Source: DATKPC01 sp035524275
GTDB taxonomy: Bacteria; Pseudomonadota; Gammaproteobacteria; Burkholderiales; Burkholderiaceae_F
Direction of reading: 5' to 3'
Assembly: GCA_035524275.1 (NCBI GenBank)
Contig: DATKPC010000089.1
Coordinates: 7,470 to 71,469, forward strand
Length of the DNA stretch: 64,000 nucleotides
The notes beneath the pieces were generated by a model. That model did not search any database. It was not told where the DNA came from and saw nothing but the letters and a program-made list of their open reading frames with translations. This document shows, one piece after another, positions 1-10,150 of the stretch (the first letter of the stretch is position 1; every line of letters starts with the position of its first letter). The translations under genes and the position numbers were made by a program.

Positions 1-2
1 CG

Positions 3-923
3 GCTCACGGGCACGACCACGGCCACGCGTCCGAAGGCGGCGAGCTGCTCCACTACGGCGAGGGACCGGCTCGCGTCTCCGTACCCGGCATGAGCCAGGA
101 ACGGACGATCCGCCTCGAGCAAAGCGTGCTGGCGGCGAACGACCGCCTCGCGGCCCAGAACCGGCAGCACTTCGGCGCGCATCGCGTGCTGGCTCTCAAT
201 CTCGTCTCCAGCCCCGGATCCGGAAAGACGACGCTGCTCGTCGAGACGCTGCGCCGCCTGCGCGAGGGCGATCCGCACCTGGGCCTCGGCGTCGTCGAAG
301 GAGACCAGCAGACGAGCTTCGATGCGGAGCGCGTACGTGCGACCGGCGTCCCGGCCGTCCAGGTCAATACCGGCAAGGGCTGCCACCTGGACGCGCAGAT
401 GGTTGGCACCGCGTTCGACCGTCTGGCGTTTCCGGCGACCGGTGGCGTGCTGTTCATCGAGAACGTCGGCAATCTCGTCTGTCCTGCGCTATGGGACCTG
501 GGCGAGGCTGCCAAGGTCGCCGTGCTGTCAGTCACCGAAGGCGATGAAAAGCCGCTCAAGTACCCGGACATGTTCGCCGCCGCGAGCCTGATGCTCCTCA
601 ACAAGATCGACCTGCTGCCCCACGTGCAGTTCGACGTCGAAAAGGCCGTCGCGTTCGCGCGACGCGTCAATCCGAGGATCCAGGTCTTGCGCCTGTCGGC
701 GACGACCGGCGCCGGATTCGAAGGCTGGCTCTCCTGGATCGCGCACGAGCTGGCGCATGCGCGCCACGAGACGCACCATCACCATGACGGCCACGACCAC
801 GATCACGACCACGACCATGGCCATGGCCATGGGCATCCGCCCGCGGACGCGGCCGAGGCGGAGGTCAAGGCGCTTCGGGCGCGCGTGGCAGAGCTCGAAG
901 CCCGCCTCGGCGCCTCGCGCTGA
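3..923 (+). CDS. hypB: HypB, Ni-binding GTPase for hydrogenase maturation (5' end outside window)
   Basis: GTPase that, with HypA, delivers nickel to the hydrogenase large-subunit precursor. The reading frame is open through the left edge. The residues before the internal Met at 90 (His/Gly/Asp-rich, then HYGEGPARVSVPGMSQ) are the usual HypB N-terminal His stretch and linker, so the real start lies to the left. Visible motifs are the P-loop SSPGSGKTT (about nt 209-235), the nucleotide-dependent metal site GKGCHL, the switch EGDQQT, and the guanine-specificity NKID. Oddly, a second His/Asp/Gly-rich stretch (nt 775-837) sits at the C-terminus, followed by a short Ala/Glu/Leu/Arg helix. HypB normally carries such a stretch only at the N-terminus. 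The gene begins the hypBFCDEX run. Family assignment is certain; the role of the tail is unknown. Confidence 0.96.
   Translation, partial: AHGHDHGHASEGGELLHYGEGPARVSVPGMSQERTIRLEQSVLAANDRLAAQNRQHFGAHRVLALNLVSSPGSGKTTLLVETLRRLREGDPHLGLGVVEGDQQTSFDAERVRATGVPAVQVNTGKGCHLDAQMVGTAFDRLAFPATGGVLFIENVGNLVCPALWDLGEAAKVAVLSVTEGDEKPLKYPDMFAAASLMLLNKIDLLPHVQFDVEKAVAFARRVNPRIQVLRLSATTGAGFEGWLSWIAHELAHARHETHHHHDGHDHDHDHDHGHGHGHPPADAAEAEVKALRARVAELEARLGASR
775..837 (+). repeat. Low-complexity His/Asp/Gly-coding stretch in hypB
   Basis: A degenerate run of CAC/CAT GAC/GGC codons encodes a C-terminal histidine-rich tail (pattern HHHHDGHDHDHD then HGHGHGH). It includes three tandem CCATGG-like units near 816-833. 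Its protein-level meaning is probably metal storage or binding, as for HypB N-terminal His stretches. Confidence 0.7.
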
Positions 924-985
924 CGGCTGCTGCACGTTCAGCGCGCGGACGCCATATCACCGGCACCCTGGCCGATCACCCGCCG

Positions 986-3367
986 ATGCGCGTCGACTTC
1001 CCTTCTGCCACCGCCACCGTGCTCTCGACCCGGCAGCGGATCCGCGTCCGCGGCGCGGTCCAGGGCGTCGGATTCCGGCCGCATTGCCTGCGGTTGGCCG
1101 AAGCCCATGGCCTGACGGGCTGGGTTCGAAACGATGCCGACGGCGTCGCGATCGAAGCGCAAGGCGTCCCGGGCGCGCTCGAGGCCTTTGTCCGCCAGCT
1201 GCTGGCCGAACTTCCCGCGCTCGCGCGCGTCGATGCGCTGGAACGCGAGACCTGCGCCGCCGATCCGCATGAAAAGGGCTTCGTCATCGCGACGAGCGAG
1301 CACCGCTCCGCGTCGACGACCATCGTGCCGCCCGACGCGGCAGCCTGCGGCGACTGCCTCGATGAACTCTTCGATCCGGGCGACCGGCGCCATCGGTATC
1401 CGTTCATCAATTGCACCCACTGCGGGCCGCGATGGACGATCACGCGACGCCTCCCGTTCGACCGCGCGCGGACCAGCATGGCCGCCTTTGCGCTGTGCGA
1501 TGCCTGCCGCCGCGAATATGCCGACCCGCGCGACCGACGCTTCCACGCGCAGGCGACGGCGTGCCCGCGTTGCGGCCCTCGGCTGCTGCTCCACGACGCC
1601 CGCGGGGAGCCGATTCCGAGCACGGACCCGATCGCCGATGTCGCCGACCGGATCGCGCGCGGCGACATCGTCGCGATCAAGGGCGTCGGAGGCTTTCACC
1701 TGGCGTGCGATGCCCGCCAGCCGGCCACGGTGCGGCGGTTGCGCGCGGCGAAGGACCGCGCTTCGAAGCCGTTCGCGCTGATGTGCCTCAACCTCGCCGA
1801 CGCCGCCCGCTGGGGCGACGTGGACCCGGACGCCGCGGCGCTGATGCAAGACACGGCGCGTCCGGTCGTCCTGCTGCGCAAGCGTGCGGGCGTCGACGAC
1901 GAACTGCCGGATATCGCTCCCGGCAGTGCCGAGATCGGCGTGATGCTGCCCTACGCGCCGTTGCACTGGCTGCTGTTCCACGCACTGCTGCGGCGGCCGG
2001 CCGGCGCCGCATGGCGATCGGCGGCAAGCGGCGTCGCGCTCGTGATGACGAGCGCGAATCCGGGCGGCGAACCGCTCGTGATCGACGAGGAGGAAGCCTT
2101 CACGCGCCTGGGTGGCCTTGCGGAGGCGTACCTCGCGAGCGAGCGCGCGATCGTTTCGCGCTGCGATGACAGCGTCGTACGCAGTACGCGGGACGGAACG
2201 CACGGCGGTCGCCAGTTCATCCGGCGCGCCCGTGGATACGTCCCGCTGCCGATACGCCTTCCCCGGATACCGGCGGACGCGCCTTCGGTGCTCGCGTGCG
2301 GCGCCGGCCTCAAGTCCACGGTCTGCGTCACCCGCGGCAATGAAGCCTACCTGTCGCCGCATATCGGCGACCTGGACAACACCGCCAGTTGCCTCGCGCT
2401 GGAAGAAGCGGTCGCGCGCCTCGTCGACTTCCTCGATGTCGACCCGGCCGGCATCGCGCACGACCTGCATCCGGAGTTCTTCAGCACGCGATTTGCGATC
2501 GACGGCGCGCAACGCCGCGGGCTGGAAGCCCTCGCCGTGCAGCACCACCACGCGCACATCGCGGCGGTCTGCGCCGAGCACGGCGCCGACGGACCTGTCC
2601 TGGGCCTCGCGCTCGACGGCGTCGGCTTGGGACTGGACGGTGCGGCGTGGGGCGGCGAGCTCCTCCGCGTCGAACGCGACGCGTTCGAGCGGATCGCGCG
2701 ATTCGCGCCGCTGCGGCTTCCGGGCGGCGACGCGGCGGCGCGCGAGCCCTGGCGCGTCGCCGCGTCGGTGCTGCACGCCGTCGGACGCGGCGATGCCATC
2801 GCGGCCCGCTTTCCGCGGCAGCGCGCCGCTCCGACGGTCGCGCAGATGCTGTCGCGCGGCGTCAATTGCCCGCCGGCGTCGAGTGCCGGGCGCGTATTTG
2901 ACGCGGCGGCCGCGCTGCTGGGTCTCGTCGAGATCAATGGCCACGAGGCTGAGGCGGCGATGGCGCTGGAGGCCGCCGCGGATGATTTCGGCGCCGCGGC
3001 GGCGTGGCCCGGCGCGTGGCGAATCGACGACAGCGGCGATCTGGACCTGCTGCCGCTGCTGCGGTGCGTCGCCGATGCCGAGGAACGGCGCCGAAGCGAG
3101 GCTGCCGCGCGGTTCCACGCGACGCTGGCCGAGGCCCTCGTCGAATGGACGCTCGCGCAGTCGCTGGCGAGCGGCGTGACCACGGTGGCGCTCGCGGGCG
3201 GCTGCTGGCTCAATCGACGCCTGCGCCGCGCGGTCGTCGCGGACCTGTCGCGACGCGGCCTGCTCGTGCTCGAAGCGCGCGAAGCGCCGCCGAACGACGG
3301 CGGCGTCGCACTGGGGCAGGCGTGGGTTGCCCTGCATCGGATGTGGGAAAAGAAACGGGAAGCCTGA
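986..3367 (+). CDS. hypF: HypF carbamoyltransferase
   Basis: Uses carbamoyl phosphate and ATP to make carbamoyl-adenylate and transfers the carbamoyl group to the C-terminal Cys of HypE, the first step of cyanide ligand synthesis. The length is 793 aa, slightly above the usual 750 or so. Domains in order: acylphosphatase (residues about 18-105, VQGVGFRP), a double zinc finger with C-x2-C pairs (CGDC, CTHCGP, CDAC, CPRCGP; about 115-200), a YrdC-like domain, and a Kae1-like C-terminal domain with the metal motif HHHAHIAAV (about 514-522). The ATG at 986 leaves a 62-nt gap after hypB and has no obvious Shine-Dalgarno; no better start is visible. hypC follows 2 nt after the stop, so the genes are co-transcribed. 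Confidence 0.97.
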   Translation: MRVDFPSATATVLSTRQRIRVRGAVQGVGFRPHCLRLAEAHGLTGWVRNDADGVAIEAQGVPGALEAFVRQLLAELPALARVDALERETCAADPHEKGFVIATSEHRSASTTIVPPDAAACGDCLDELFDPGDRRHRYPFINCTHCGPRWTITRRLPFDRARTSMAAFALCDACRREYADPRDRRFHAQATACPRCGPRLLLHDARGEPIPSTDPIADVADRIARGDIVAIKGVGGFHLACDARQPATVRRLRAAKDRASKPFALMCLNLADAARWGDVDPDAAALMQDTARPVVLLRKRAGVDDELPDIAPGSAEIGVMLPYAPLHWLLFHALLRRPAGAAWRSAASGVALVMTSANPGGEPLVIDEEEAFTRLGGLAEAYLASERAIVSRCDDSVVRSTRDGTHGGRQFIRRARGYVPLPIRLPRIPADAPSVLACGAGLKSTVCVTRGNEAYLSPHIGDLDNTASCLALEEAVARLVDFLDVDPAGIAHDLHPEFFSTRFAIDGAQRRGLEALAVQHHHAHIAAVCAEHGADGPVLGLALDGVGLGLDGAAWGGELLRVERDAFERIARFAPLRLPGGDAAAREPWRVAASVLHAVGRGDAIAARFPRQRAAPTVAQMLSRGVNCPPASSAGRVFDAAAALLGLVEINGHEAEAAMALEAAADDFGAAAAWPGAWRIDDSGDLDLLPLLRCVADAEERRRSEAAARFHATLAEALVEWTLAQSLASGVTTVALAGGCWLNRRLRRAVVADLSRRGLLVLEAREAPPNDGGVALGQAWVALHRMWEKKREA

Positions 3368-3369
3368 AC

Positions 3370-3624
3370 ATGTGCCTAGCCATTCCTGCCCGCGTGACCG
3401 AGATCCTCGAGGACGGGCGCGCGATCGTCGATCTCGGGGGCGTTCGGCGCCCGATCTCGCTCGCGCTCGTCGAGGACTGCCGCATCGGCGACTACGTCAT
3501 CGTCCATGTCGGCTACGCGCTCGGGAAGCTGGACGCGGAGGAGGCGGAACGGACGCTGGCGCTCTTCGCCGGATTGGACGCCGACGCGGCCGGGCCCGCA
3601 GCCGACGCGATGCGCGCCGCATGA
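3370..3624 (+). CDS. hypC: HypC/HupF hydrogenase maturation chaperone
   Basis: Small scaffold protein (84 aa) that carries the Fe(CN)2CO unit with HypD and hands it to the large-subunit precursor. The diagnostic N-terminus MCLAIPARV is present, with the essential Cys2 exposed after Met removal. A GGGAAG purine tract lies inside the end of hypF at suitable spacing. The stop overlaps the hypD start as ATGA, indicating translational coupling. The size is typical of the family. Confidence 0.97.
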   Translation: MCLAIPARVTEILEDGRAIVDLGGVRRPISLALVEDCRIGDYVIVHVGYALGKLDAEEAERTLALFAGLDADAAGPAADAMRAA

Positions 3625-4760
3625 AGTACGTCGACGAGTTCCGCGACGGCGCGCGCGCGCGCACGATCGCCGCGCGCATCCACGCCGAGCTGGATTCGGC
3701 CCGTCGCTACAGCTTCATGGAGTTCTGCGGCGGCCACACGCACGCGATATCGCACTACGGCATCTCCGATTTGCTGCCGCCGCAGGTCCACATGATCCAT
3801 GGCCCCGGCTGCCCCGTCTGCGTGCTGCCGATCGGACGGATCGACCTCGCGATCGGGCTCGCGCTCGAGCGCCGCGTGATCCTTTGCACGTATGGCGACA
3901 CGATGCGCGTGCCGGCCTCGGAAGGGCTGTCGCTCATCAAGGCCAAGGCACGCGGTGCCGACATCCGGATGATCTACTCCGCCGCCGACGCGCTGGCCAC
4001 GGCCAAGGCGAATCCGGACCGCGAAGTCGTCTTCCTCGCGATCGGCTTCGAGACGACAACGCCGCCGACCGCGCTCGTGGTCCGGCAGGCGCAGGCCGAC
4101 GGCCTGCGCAACTTCTCGGTGCTGTGCTGCCACGTGCTGACGCCGTCGGCGATCACGCACATCCTCGAATCGCCGGAAGTCCGCCGCTTCGGCACGGTCC
4201 CGATCGACGGCTTCATCGGGCCCGCGCACGTCTCGATCGTCATCGGATCCGCGCCCTACGAGCACTTCGCGGAGGAATATCGCAAACCGGTCGTCATCGC
4301 CGGCTTCGAGCCGCTCGACGTGATGCAGGCGATCCTGATGCTGGTGCGCCAGGTCAACGACGGTCGCGCCGAGGTCGAGAACGAGTTCGTCCGCGCGGTG
4401 ACCCGCGACGGCAATGCGGTGGCGCAGGCGCAGGTCGCCGAAGTCTTCGAACTGCGCCCGAGCTTCGAGTGGCGCGGCCTCGGGGAGGTCCCGTACAGCG
4501 CCCTCAGGATTCGCGATCGCTACCGCGAATTCGACGCCGAGGCACGCTTCGGCCTCGCCTATCGCCCGGTGCCGGACAACAAAGCCTGCGAGTGCGGCGC
4601 GATCCTGCGCGGCGTGAAGAAGCCGACCGATTGCAAGCTGTTCGGCACCGTCTGCACGCCGGAAACGCCGATGGGCTCGTGCATGGTGTCGAGCGAGGGG
4701 GCCTGCGCGGCACATTACACTTACCGGCGCTTCCGCGACATCGACGTCAAGGTCGCGTGA
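3621..4760 (+). CDS. hypD: HypD Fe-S maturation protein
   Basis: Central scaffold (379 aa) on which the Fe(CN)2CO group is assembled together with HypC and HypE. Conserved features are CGGHTH (Cys36), GPGCPVCV (Cys64, Cys67; redox-active pair and Fe binding) and a C-terminal cysteine set (CECGAI, DCKLFG, TVCTP, GSCMVS) that binds a 4Fe-4S cluster. It starts inside the last codon of hypC (ATGA overlap), and hypE follows after 16 nt. All key residues are present, so it should be functional. Confidence 0.98.
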   Translation: MKYVDEFRDGARARTIAARIHAELDSARRYSFMEFCGGHTHAISHYGISDLLPPQVHMIHGPGCPVCVLPIGRIDLAIGLALERRVILCTYGDTMRVPASEGLSLIKAKARGADIRMIYSAADALATAKANPDREVVFLAIGFETTTPPTALVVRQAQADGLRNFSVLCCHVLTPSAITHILESPEVRRFGTVPIDGFIGPAHVSIVIGSAPYEHFAEEYRKPVVIAGFEPLDVMQAILMLVRQVNDGRAEVENEFVRAVTRDGNAVAQAQVAEVFELRPSFEWRGLGEVPYSALRIRDRYREFDAEARFGLAYRPVPDNKACECGAILRGVKKPTDCKLFGTVCTPETPMGSCMVSSEGACAAHYTYRRFRDIDVKVA

Positions 4761-4776
4761 TCCAGGATTTCCCGCG

Positions 4777-5829
4777 ATGGATTCCGCCGTCAAGCCGCAC
4801 TACGTCCGACCGCTCGACCTCAAGCGCGGACGTATCGACATGAGCCACGGTGCCGGCGGTCGCGCCTCGGCGCAACTCGTCCGCGAGCTTTTTGCGCCGG
4901 CCTTCGACAATCCGTTCCTCGGCGAAGGCAACGATGGCGCGCGCCTGCCGGCGGCCGCCGGGCGCCTCGTCATCGCGACCGATGCCCACGTCGTCTCGCC
5001 GTTGTTCTTTCCGGGCGGCGACATCGGGTGCCTGTCCGTCCATGGGACCGTCAATGACGTCGCGGTGATGGGGGCGACGCCGCTCTACCTCTCGGCGAGC
5101 TTCATCCTCGAGGAAGGGCTGGCGCTTGCGGACCTGAAGCGGATCGTCGACTCGATGGCCGGCGCGGCGCGCGAAGCGGGCGTGGCGATCGTCACGGGCG
5201 ACACGAAGGTCGTCGAGCGCGGCAAGGGCGACGGCGTCTTCATCTCGACGACCGGGGTCGGCGTGTTGCCGGACGGTCGCGACATCGGCGGCGCCAACGC
5301 GCGGGCCGGCGACGCCATCCTCGTTTCCGGGACGATCGGCGACCACGGCGTCGCGATCCTCTCGATGCGCGAGTCCCTTGCGTTTGAAACCGAGATCCGC
5401 TCGGATACGGCAGCGCTGAACGGGCTGATCGCCGGCGCGCTCGCGGCGGCGCCCGGGCTCCGCGTCCTGCGCGACCCGACCCGCGGCGGACTCGCGACGA
5501 CGTTGAACGAGATCGCCTCGCAGTCTGGCGTCGGCATGCTGATCGACGAAAGCGCGATTCCCGTGCGGCCGCAGGTGGCCGCGGCCTGCGAGTTCCTCGG
5601 GCTCGATCCGCTCTACGTCGCGAACGAAGGCAAGGTGGTCGCGATCTGCGCCGCGGCCGACGCCTCGGCCGTGCTCGCGGCGATGCACGCGCATCCGCTC
5701 GGACGGGACGCGTGCCGCATCGGCAGCGTCACGGTCGATGCCCATCGCTTCGTCCAGATGCAGACGCGCTTCGGCGGGCGCCGCGTCGTGGACTGGCTCG
5801 CGGGCGAGCAGTTGCCTCGCATCTGCTGA
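4777..5829 (+). CDS. hypE: HypE, carbamoyl dehydratase
   Basis: AIR-synthase-fold enzyme (350 aa). It is carbamoylated by HypF on its C-terminal Cys and then dehydrates the thiocarboxamide with ATP to a thiocyanate, donating CN- to iron on HypCD. The C-terminus ends in the required LPRIC, so Cys350 is intact. The N-terminal glycine-rich SHGAGGRAS and the motif GEGNDGA are PurM-like ATP-binding features. hypX starts 3 nt after the stop. Confidence 0.97.
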   Translation: MDSAVKPHYVRPLDLKRGRIDMSHGAGGRASAQLVRELFAPAFDNPFLGEGNDGARLPAAAGRLVIATDAHVVSPLFFPGGDIGCLSVHGTVNDVAVMGATPLYLSASFILEEGLALADLKRIVDSMAGAAREAGVAIVTGDTKVVERGKGDGVFISTTGVGVLPDGRDIGGANARAGDAILVSGTIGDHGVAILSMRESLAFETEIRSDTAALNGLIAGALAAAPGLRVLRDPTRGGLATTLNEIASQSGVGMLIDESAIPVRPQVAAACEFLGLDPLYVANEGKVVAICAAADASAVLAAMHAHPLGRDACRIGSVTVDAHRFVQMQTRFGGRRVVDWLAGEQLPRIC

Positions 5830-5832
5830 ACG

Positions 5833-7605
5833 ATGCGCCTGCTCCTGCTCACGCATGCGTTCAACAGCCTGGCGCAACGCCTCTTCGTCGAGTTGCGGGA
5901 GCGGGGGCACGACGTTTCCGTCGAACTCGACATTGCCGACGCCGTCACGCTCGAGGCGATCGAACTCTTCACGCCCGACCTGGTGATCGCGCCCTTCCTG
6001 AAGCGCGCGATACCGGCTGCCGCGTGGAAGGCGGTCCCGTGCCTCGTCGTCCATCCGGGCATCGTCGGTGATCGTGGCCCCTCGTCGCTCGACTGGGCCG
6101 TACTCGATGCCGAGGCGGATTGGGGCGTCACAGTGCTGCAGGCGAATGCCGAAATGGACGCCGGCGACGTCTGGGCCGAGGTTCGCTTCCCGATGCACGG
6201 CGTGCGCAAGTCCGGCCTCTATCGCCACGAGGTGGCGGCCGCCGCGATCGACGCGGTGCTGCTGGCGGTGCAGCGGCAAGGCATGCCGGGCTGGCCGATC
6301 GCGCAACCGCCGGCCACGCCCGCGGCCCGTGGCCGGTCGCGACCGGCGATGCGACAGCAGGACCGAAGCCTCGACTGGGCGACGATGGACACGGCCACGA
6401 TCGTTCGGCGTTGCGGCTCCGCGGACGGCGCGCCGGGCCTGCGGGATACGCTGTTCGGCAGGCCGTGCTGGCTCTTCGACGTCGCGCCGGCGTCCGCGGC
6501 GCTCGCGCAGCGTGCGCGCGAGCGCATGCCGGGCGCCGTGCCGGGCTCCGAAGCCGGCCGTCGGGACGATGCGATCCTGCGCCTGACGTGCGACGGCGCC
6601 GTGTGGATCGGGCAGGCCAAGCCGGCCTGGGATGGCGCGCACGATGGCATGCCGTTCAAGCTGCCGGCCGGCATCCTGTTCGCGGCCGAATCGACTGCGC
6701 TGCCGGCGTACCCGGTTGCGCTTCAGCACGACGCGTCGGAGTATGCGGAGCTGCGCTACGCGCAGAGCGGCGACGTGGGCACGCTGGAATTCGAGTTCTA
6801 CAACGGCGCGATGTCGACCCGCCAATGCCTCGCGCTGCGCGATGCCGTCGCCGACGCGATGCGCCGTCCGATCCGTGTCCTGGTGCTGGCGGGAGGACGC
6901 GACTTCTTCAGCAACGGCATCCATCTCAATGTCATCGAAGCGCATGCCAGCCCGGCCGACGAGTCCATGCGCAATATCGAAGCGATGGACGATCTCGTGC
7001 TGCAGATCCTGTCCGCGACACACCTGCTGACGGTGAGTGCGTTGCGCGGCAACGCCGGCGCCGGCGGTGCCTTTCTCGCGCTGGCCGCCGACGAAGTGTG
7101 GACGCATCCGGGGACCGTGCTCAACCTCCACTACAAGAACATGGGCAACCTGTACGGCTCGGAGTATTGGACCTATACCTTGCCGGCGCGCGTCGGCGAC
7201 TCGAGGGCACGCGAGATCGTCCAGGAACGCTTGCCGATCGGCGCGCGGCGAGCGCTCGCCGAAGGCCTGGTCGATGCGCTGATCGAAAGCGCCGACGCTG
7301 CCGCCGTGTCGATCGACGCGGCGATCGCGACGCGTGCCGCGCAGCTGGCGGCGGATCCGTCCTACGAGCGCCGCCTCGCCGCAAAGTCATCACGGCGCGC
7401 CCGCGACGAGGCGGCACGACCGCTGGCGCGCTATCGCGACGACGAACTGGCTCGGATTCGGCGCAACTTCTACGGCTTTGATCCGAGCTACCACGTGGCG
7501 CGATACCACTTCGTGCGCAAGCTGCCGCACGCCTGGACGCCGCGCCACCTCGCCGTCCACCGCGAGGCCGGCGCCGGGCGCCTTCGCGCGGCGGCGCCGG
7601 CCTGA
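5833..7605 (+). CDS. hypX: HypX/HoxX, aerobic CO-ligand synthesis protein
   Basis: Two-domain protein of 590 aa. The N-terminal half (about 1-265) resembles N10-formyl-THF-dependent formyltransferases (VVHPGIVGDRGPSSLDWA). The C-terminal half (about 285-585) is an enoyl-CoA hydratase/isomerase-fold domain (GNAGAGGAFLALAADEVW; terminal YHVARYHFVRK). HypX proteins are known to make the active-site CO from formyl-THF when O2 is present. Its presence supports aerobic hydrogenase maturation. It sits at the end of the hyp run, 3 nt after hypE and 9 nt before hoxA, as in Knallgas bacteria. Confidence 0.95.
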   Translation: MRLLLLTHAFNSLAQRLFVELRERGHDVSVELDIADAVTLEAIELFTPDLVIAPFLKRAIPAAAWKAVPCLVVHPGIVGDRGPSSLDWAVLDAEADWGVTVLQANAEMDAGDVWAEVRFPMHGVRKSGLYRHEVAAAAIDAVLLAVQRQGMPGWPIAQPPATPAARGRSRPAMRQQDRSLDWATMDTATIVRRCGSADGAPGLRDTLFGRPCWLFDVAPASAALAQRARERMPGAVPGSEAGRRDDAILRLTCDGAVWIGQAKPAWDGAHDGMPFKLPAGILFAAESTALPAYPVALQHDASEYAELRYAQSGDVGTLEFEFYNGAMSTRQCLALRDAVADAMRRPIRVLVLAGGRDFFSNGIHLNVIEAHASPADESMRNIEAMDDLVLQILSATHLLTVSALRGNAGAGGAFLALAADEVWTHPGTVLNLHYKNMGNLYGSEYWTYTLPARVGDSRAREIVQERLPIGARRALAEGLVDALIESADAAAVSIDAAIATRAAQLAADPSYERRLAAKSSRRARDEAARPLARYRDDELARIRRNFYGFDPSYHVARYHFVRKLPHAWTPRHLAVHREAGAGRLRAAAPA

Positions 7606-7614
7606 GTCGCTTCG

Positions 7615-9095
<1,481 letters not shown>

Positions 9096-9096
<1 letters not shown>

Positions 9097-10124
9097 TGGA
9101 TTCCGGCACGGAACGGTTCAACGTGCTCTGGCTGCAGTCCGGCGGTTGCGGCGGCTGCAGCATGTCCCTGCTGTGCGCCGACACGACCGACTTCTTCGCG
9201 CTGCTCGAAGGCGGCGGCGTCGACATGGTCTGGCATCCGTCGCTGTCGCTGGCGTCCGGCGACGAGCTGCTGAAGGTTCTCGAAGGTGCGCTTGCGGGCC
9301 GGTGGCGGCTGGATGCGCTATGCATCGAGGGCTCGGTGCTGCGCGGCCCGAACGGAAGCGGCCTGTACCACGTGATGGCCGGAACCGGCCGGCCGATGGC
9401 GGCGTGGATCCGCGAGCTGGCTCTCGTCGCGCGGCACGTCGTGGCGGTCGGCACCTGCGCCGCTTTCGGCGGCATCTCGGCGATGCGCGGCAGCGGCACC
9501 GACGCGTGCGGGTTGCAGTACGACGGCGCTCATCCGGGCGGCGCGCTGGGAGCCGCCTTCCGCACGCAGGCGGCCGATGGCGTCGCGTGGCCGGTGATCA
9601 ACGTCGCCGGCTGCCCGACCCATCCGGACTGGGTCGTCGAGACGCTGCTGCGCCTCGCGGCGGGCCACCTCGGGCCGGAGGATCTCGATGCGCTCGGCCG
9701 ACCACGCTTCTACGCCGACGAGTTGGTGCACCACGGCTGCACGCGCAACGAGTTCTACGAATTCAAGGCCAGTGCGGAGAAGCCGTCGGACCTCGGCTGC
9801 CTGATGGAGCACATGGGGTGCAAGGGCACGCAGGCGCACGCGGACTGCAACCGTCGCCTGTGGAACGGCAGCGGATCGTGCACGCGTGGCGGGTACGCCT
9901 GCATCAGCTGCACGGAGCCCGGCTTCGAGGAACCCGGGCATCCGTTCCACGCGACGCCGAAGATCGCCGGCATACCCATCGGATTGCCGATCGACATGCC
10001 GAAGGCCTGGTTCGTCGCGCTCGCCTCGTTGTCGAAGTCGGCGACGCCGGCGCGCGTCAGGAAAAACGCCGTCGCCGACCATCGTGTCGTCGCGCCGGCG
10101 ATCCGCCGTACCGGAAGAAAATGA
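9096..10124 (+). CDS. hoxB: HoxB/HupU, small subunit of regulatory [NiFe]-hydrogenase
   Basis: Electron-transfer subunit (342 aa) of the cytoplasmic H2 sensor. No twin-arginine signal is present; the protein begins directly with the Fe-S domain, which separates it from membrane-bound uptake enzymes. Cluster ligands visible: proximal Cys18, Cys21, Cys121 (GTCAAFGG), Cys173 (AGCPTHPDW); distal His212-x2-Cys215 and Cys235/Cys242; medial Cys251/262/269/272 region (CTRGGYACISC). Start ATG 9096 overlaps the hoxA stop. Its own stop overlaps the ATG of a 9-codon reading frame leading into hoxC. Confidence 0.95.
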
Positions 10125-10150
10125 TCGCGCCTTGCGCGCCAGCCACGTGA
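10121..10150 (+). other. Nine-codon mini-ORF bridging hoxB and hoxC
   Basis: An ATG at 10121 overlaps the hoxB stop as ATGA, preceded by GGAAG. It opens a frame encoding only MIAPCAPAT. Its TGA (10148-10150) overlaps the GTG start of hoxC as GTGA. The arrangement could relay terminating ribosomes from hoxB to hoxC across a 22-nt gap. It may equally be chance in GC-rich sequence; the peptide itself is unlikely to matter. Confidence 0.35.

Noticed and set aside
90..923. hypB starting at the ATG at 90
   Set aside because: The frame is open upstream to the window edge and encodes the normal HypB linker and His stretch, so 90 is an internal Met.
938..3337. 799-codon minus-strand frame opposite hypF
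   Set aside because: Arg/Ala-rich translation with no family pattern; it is the expected antisense shadow of a GC-rich gene.
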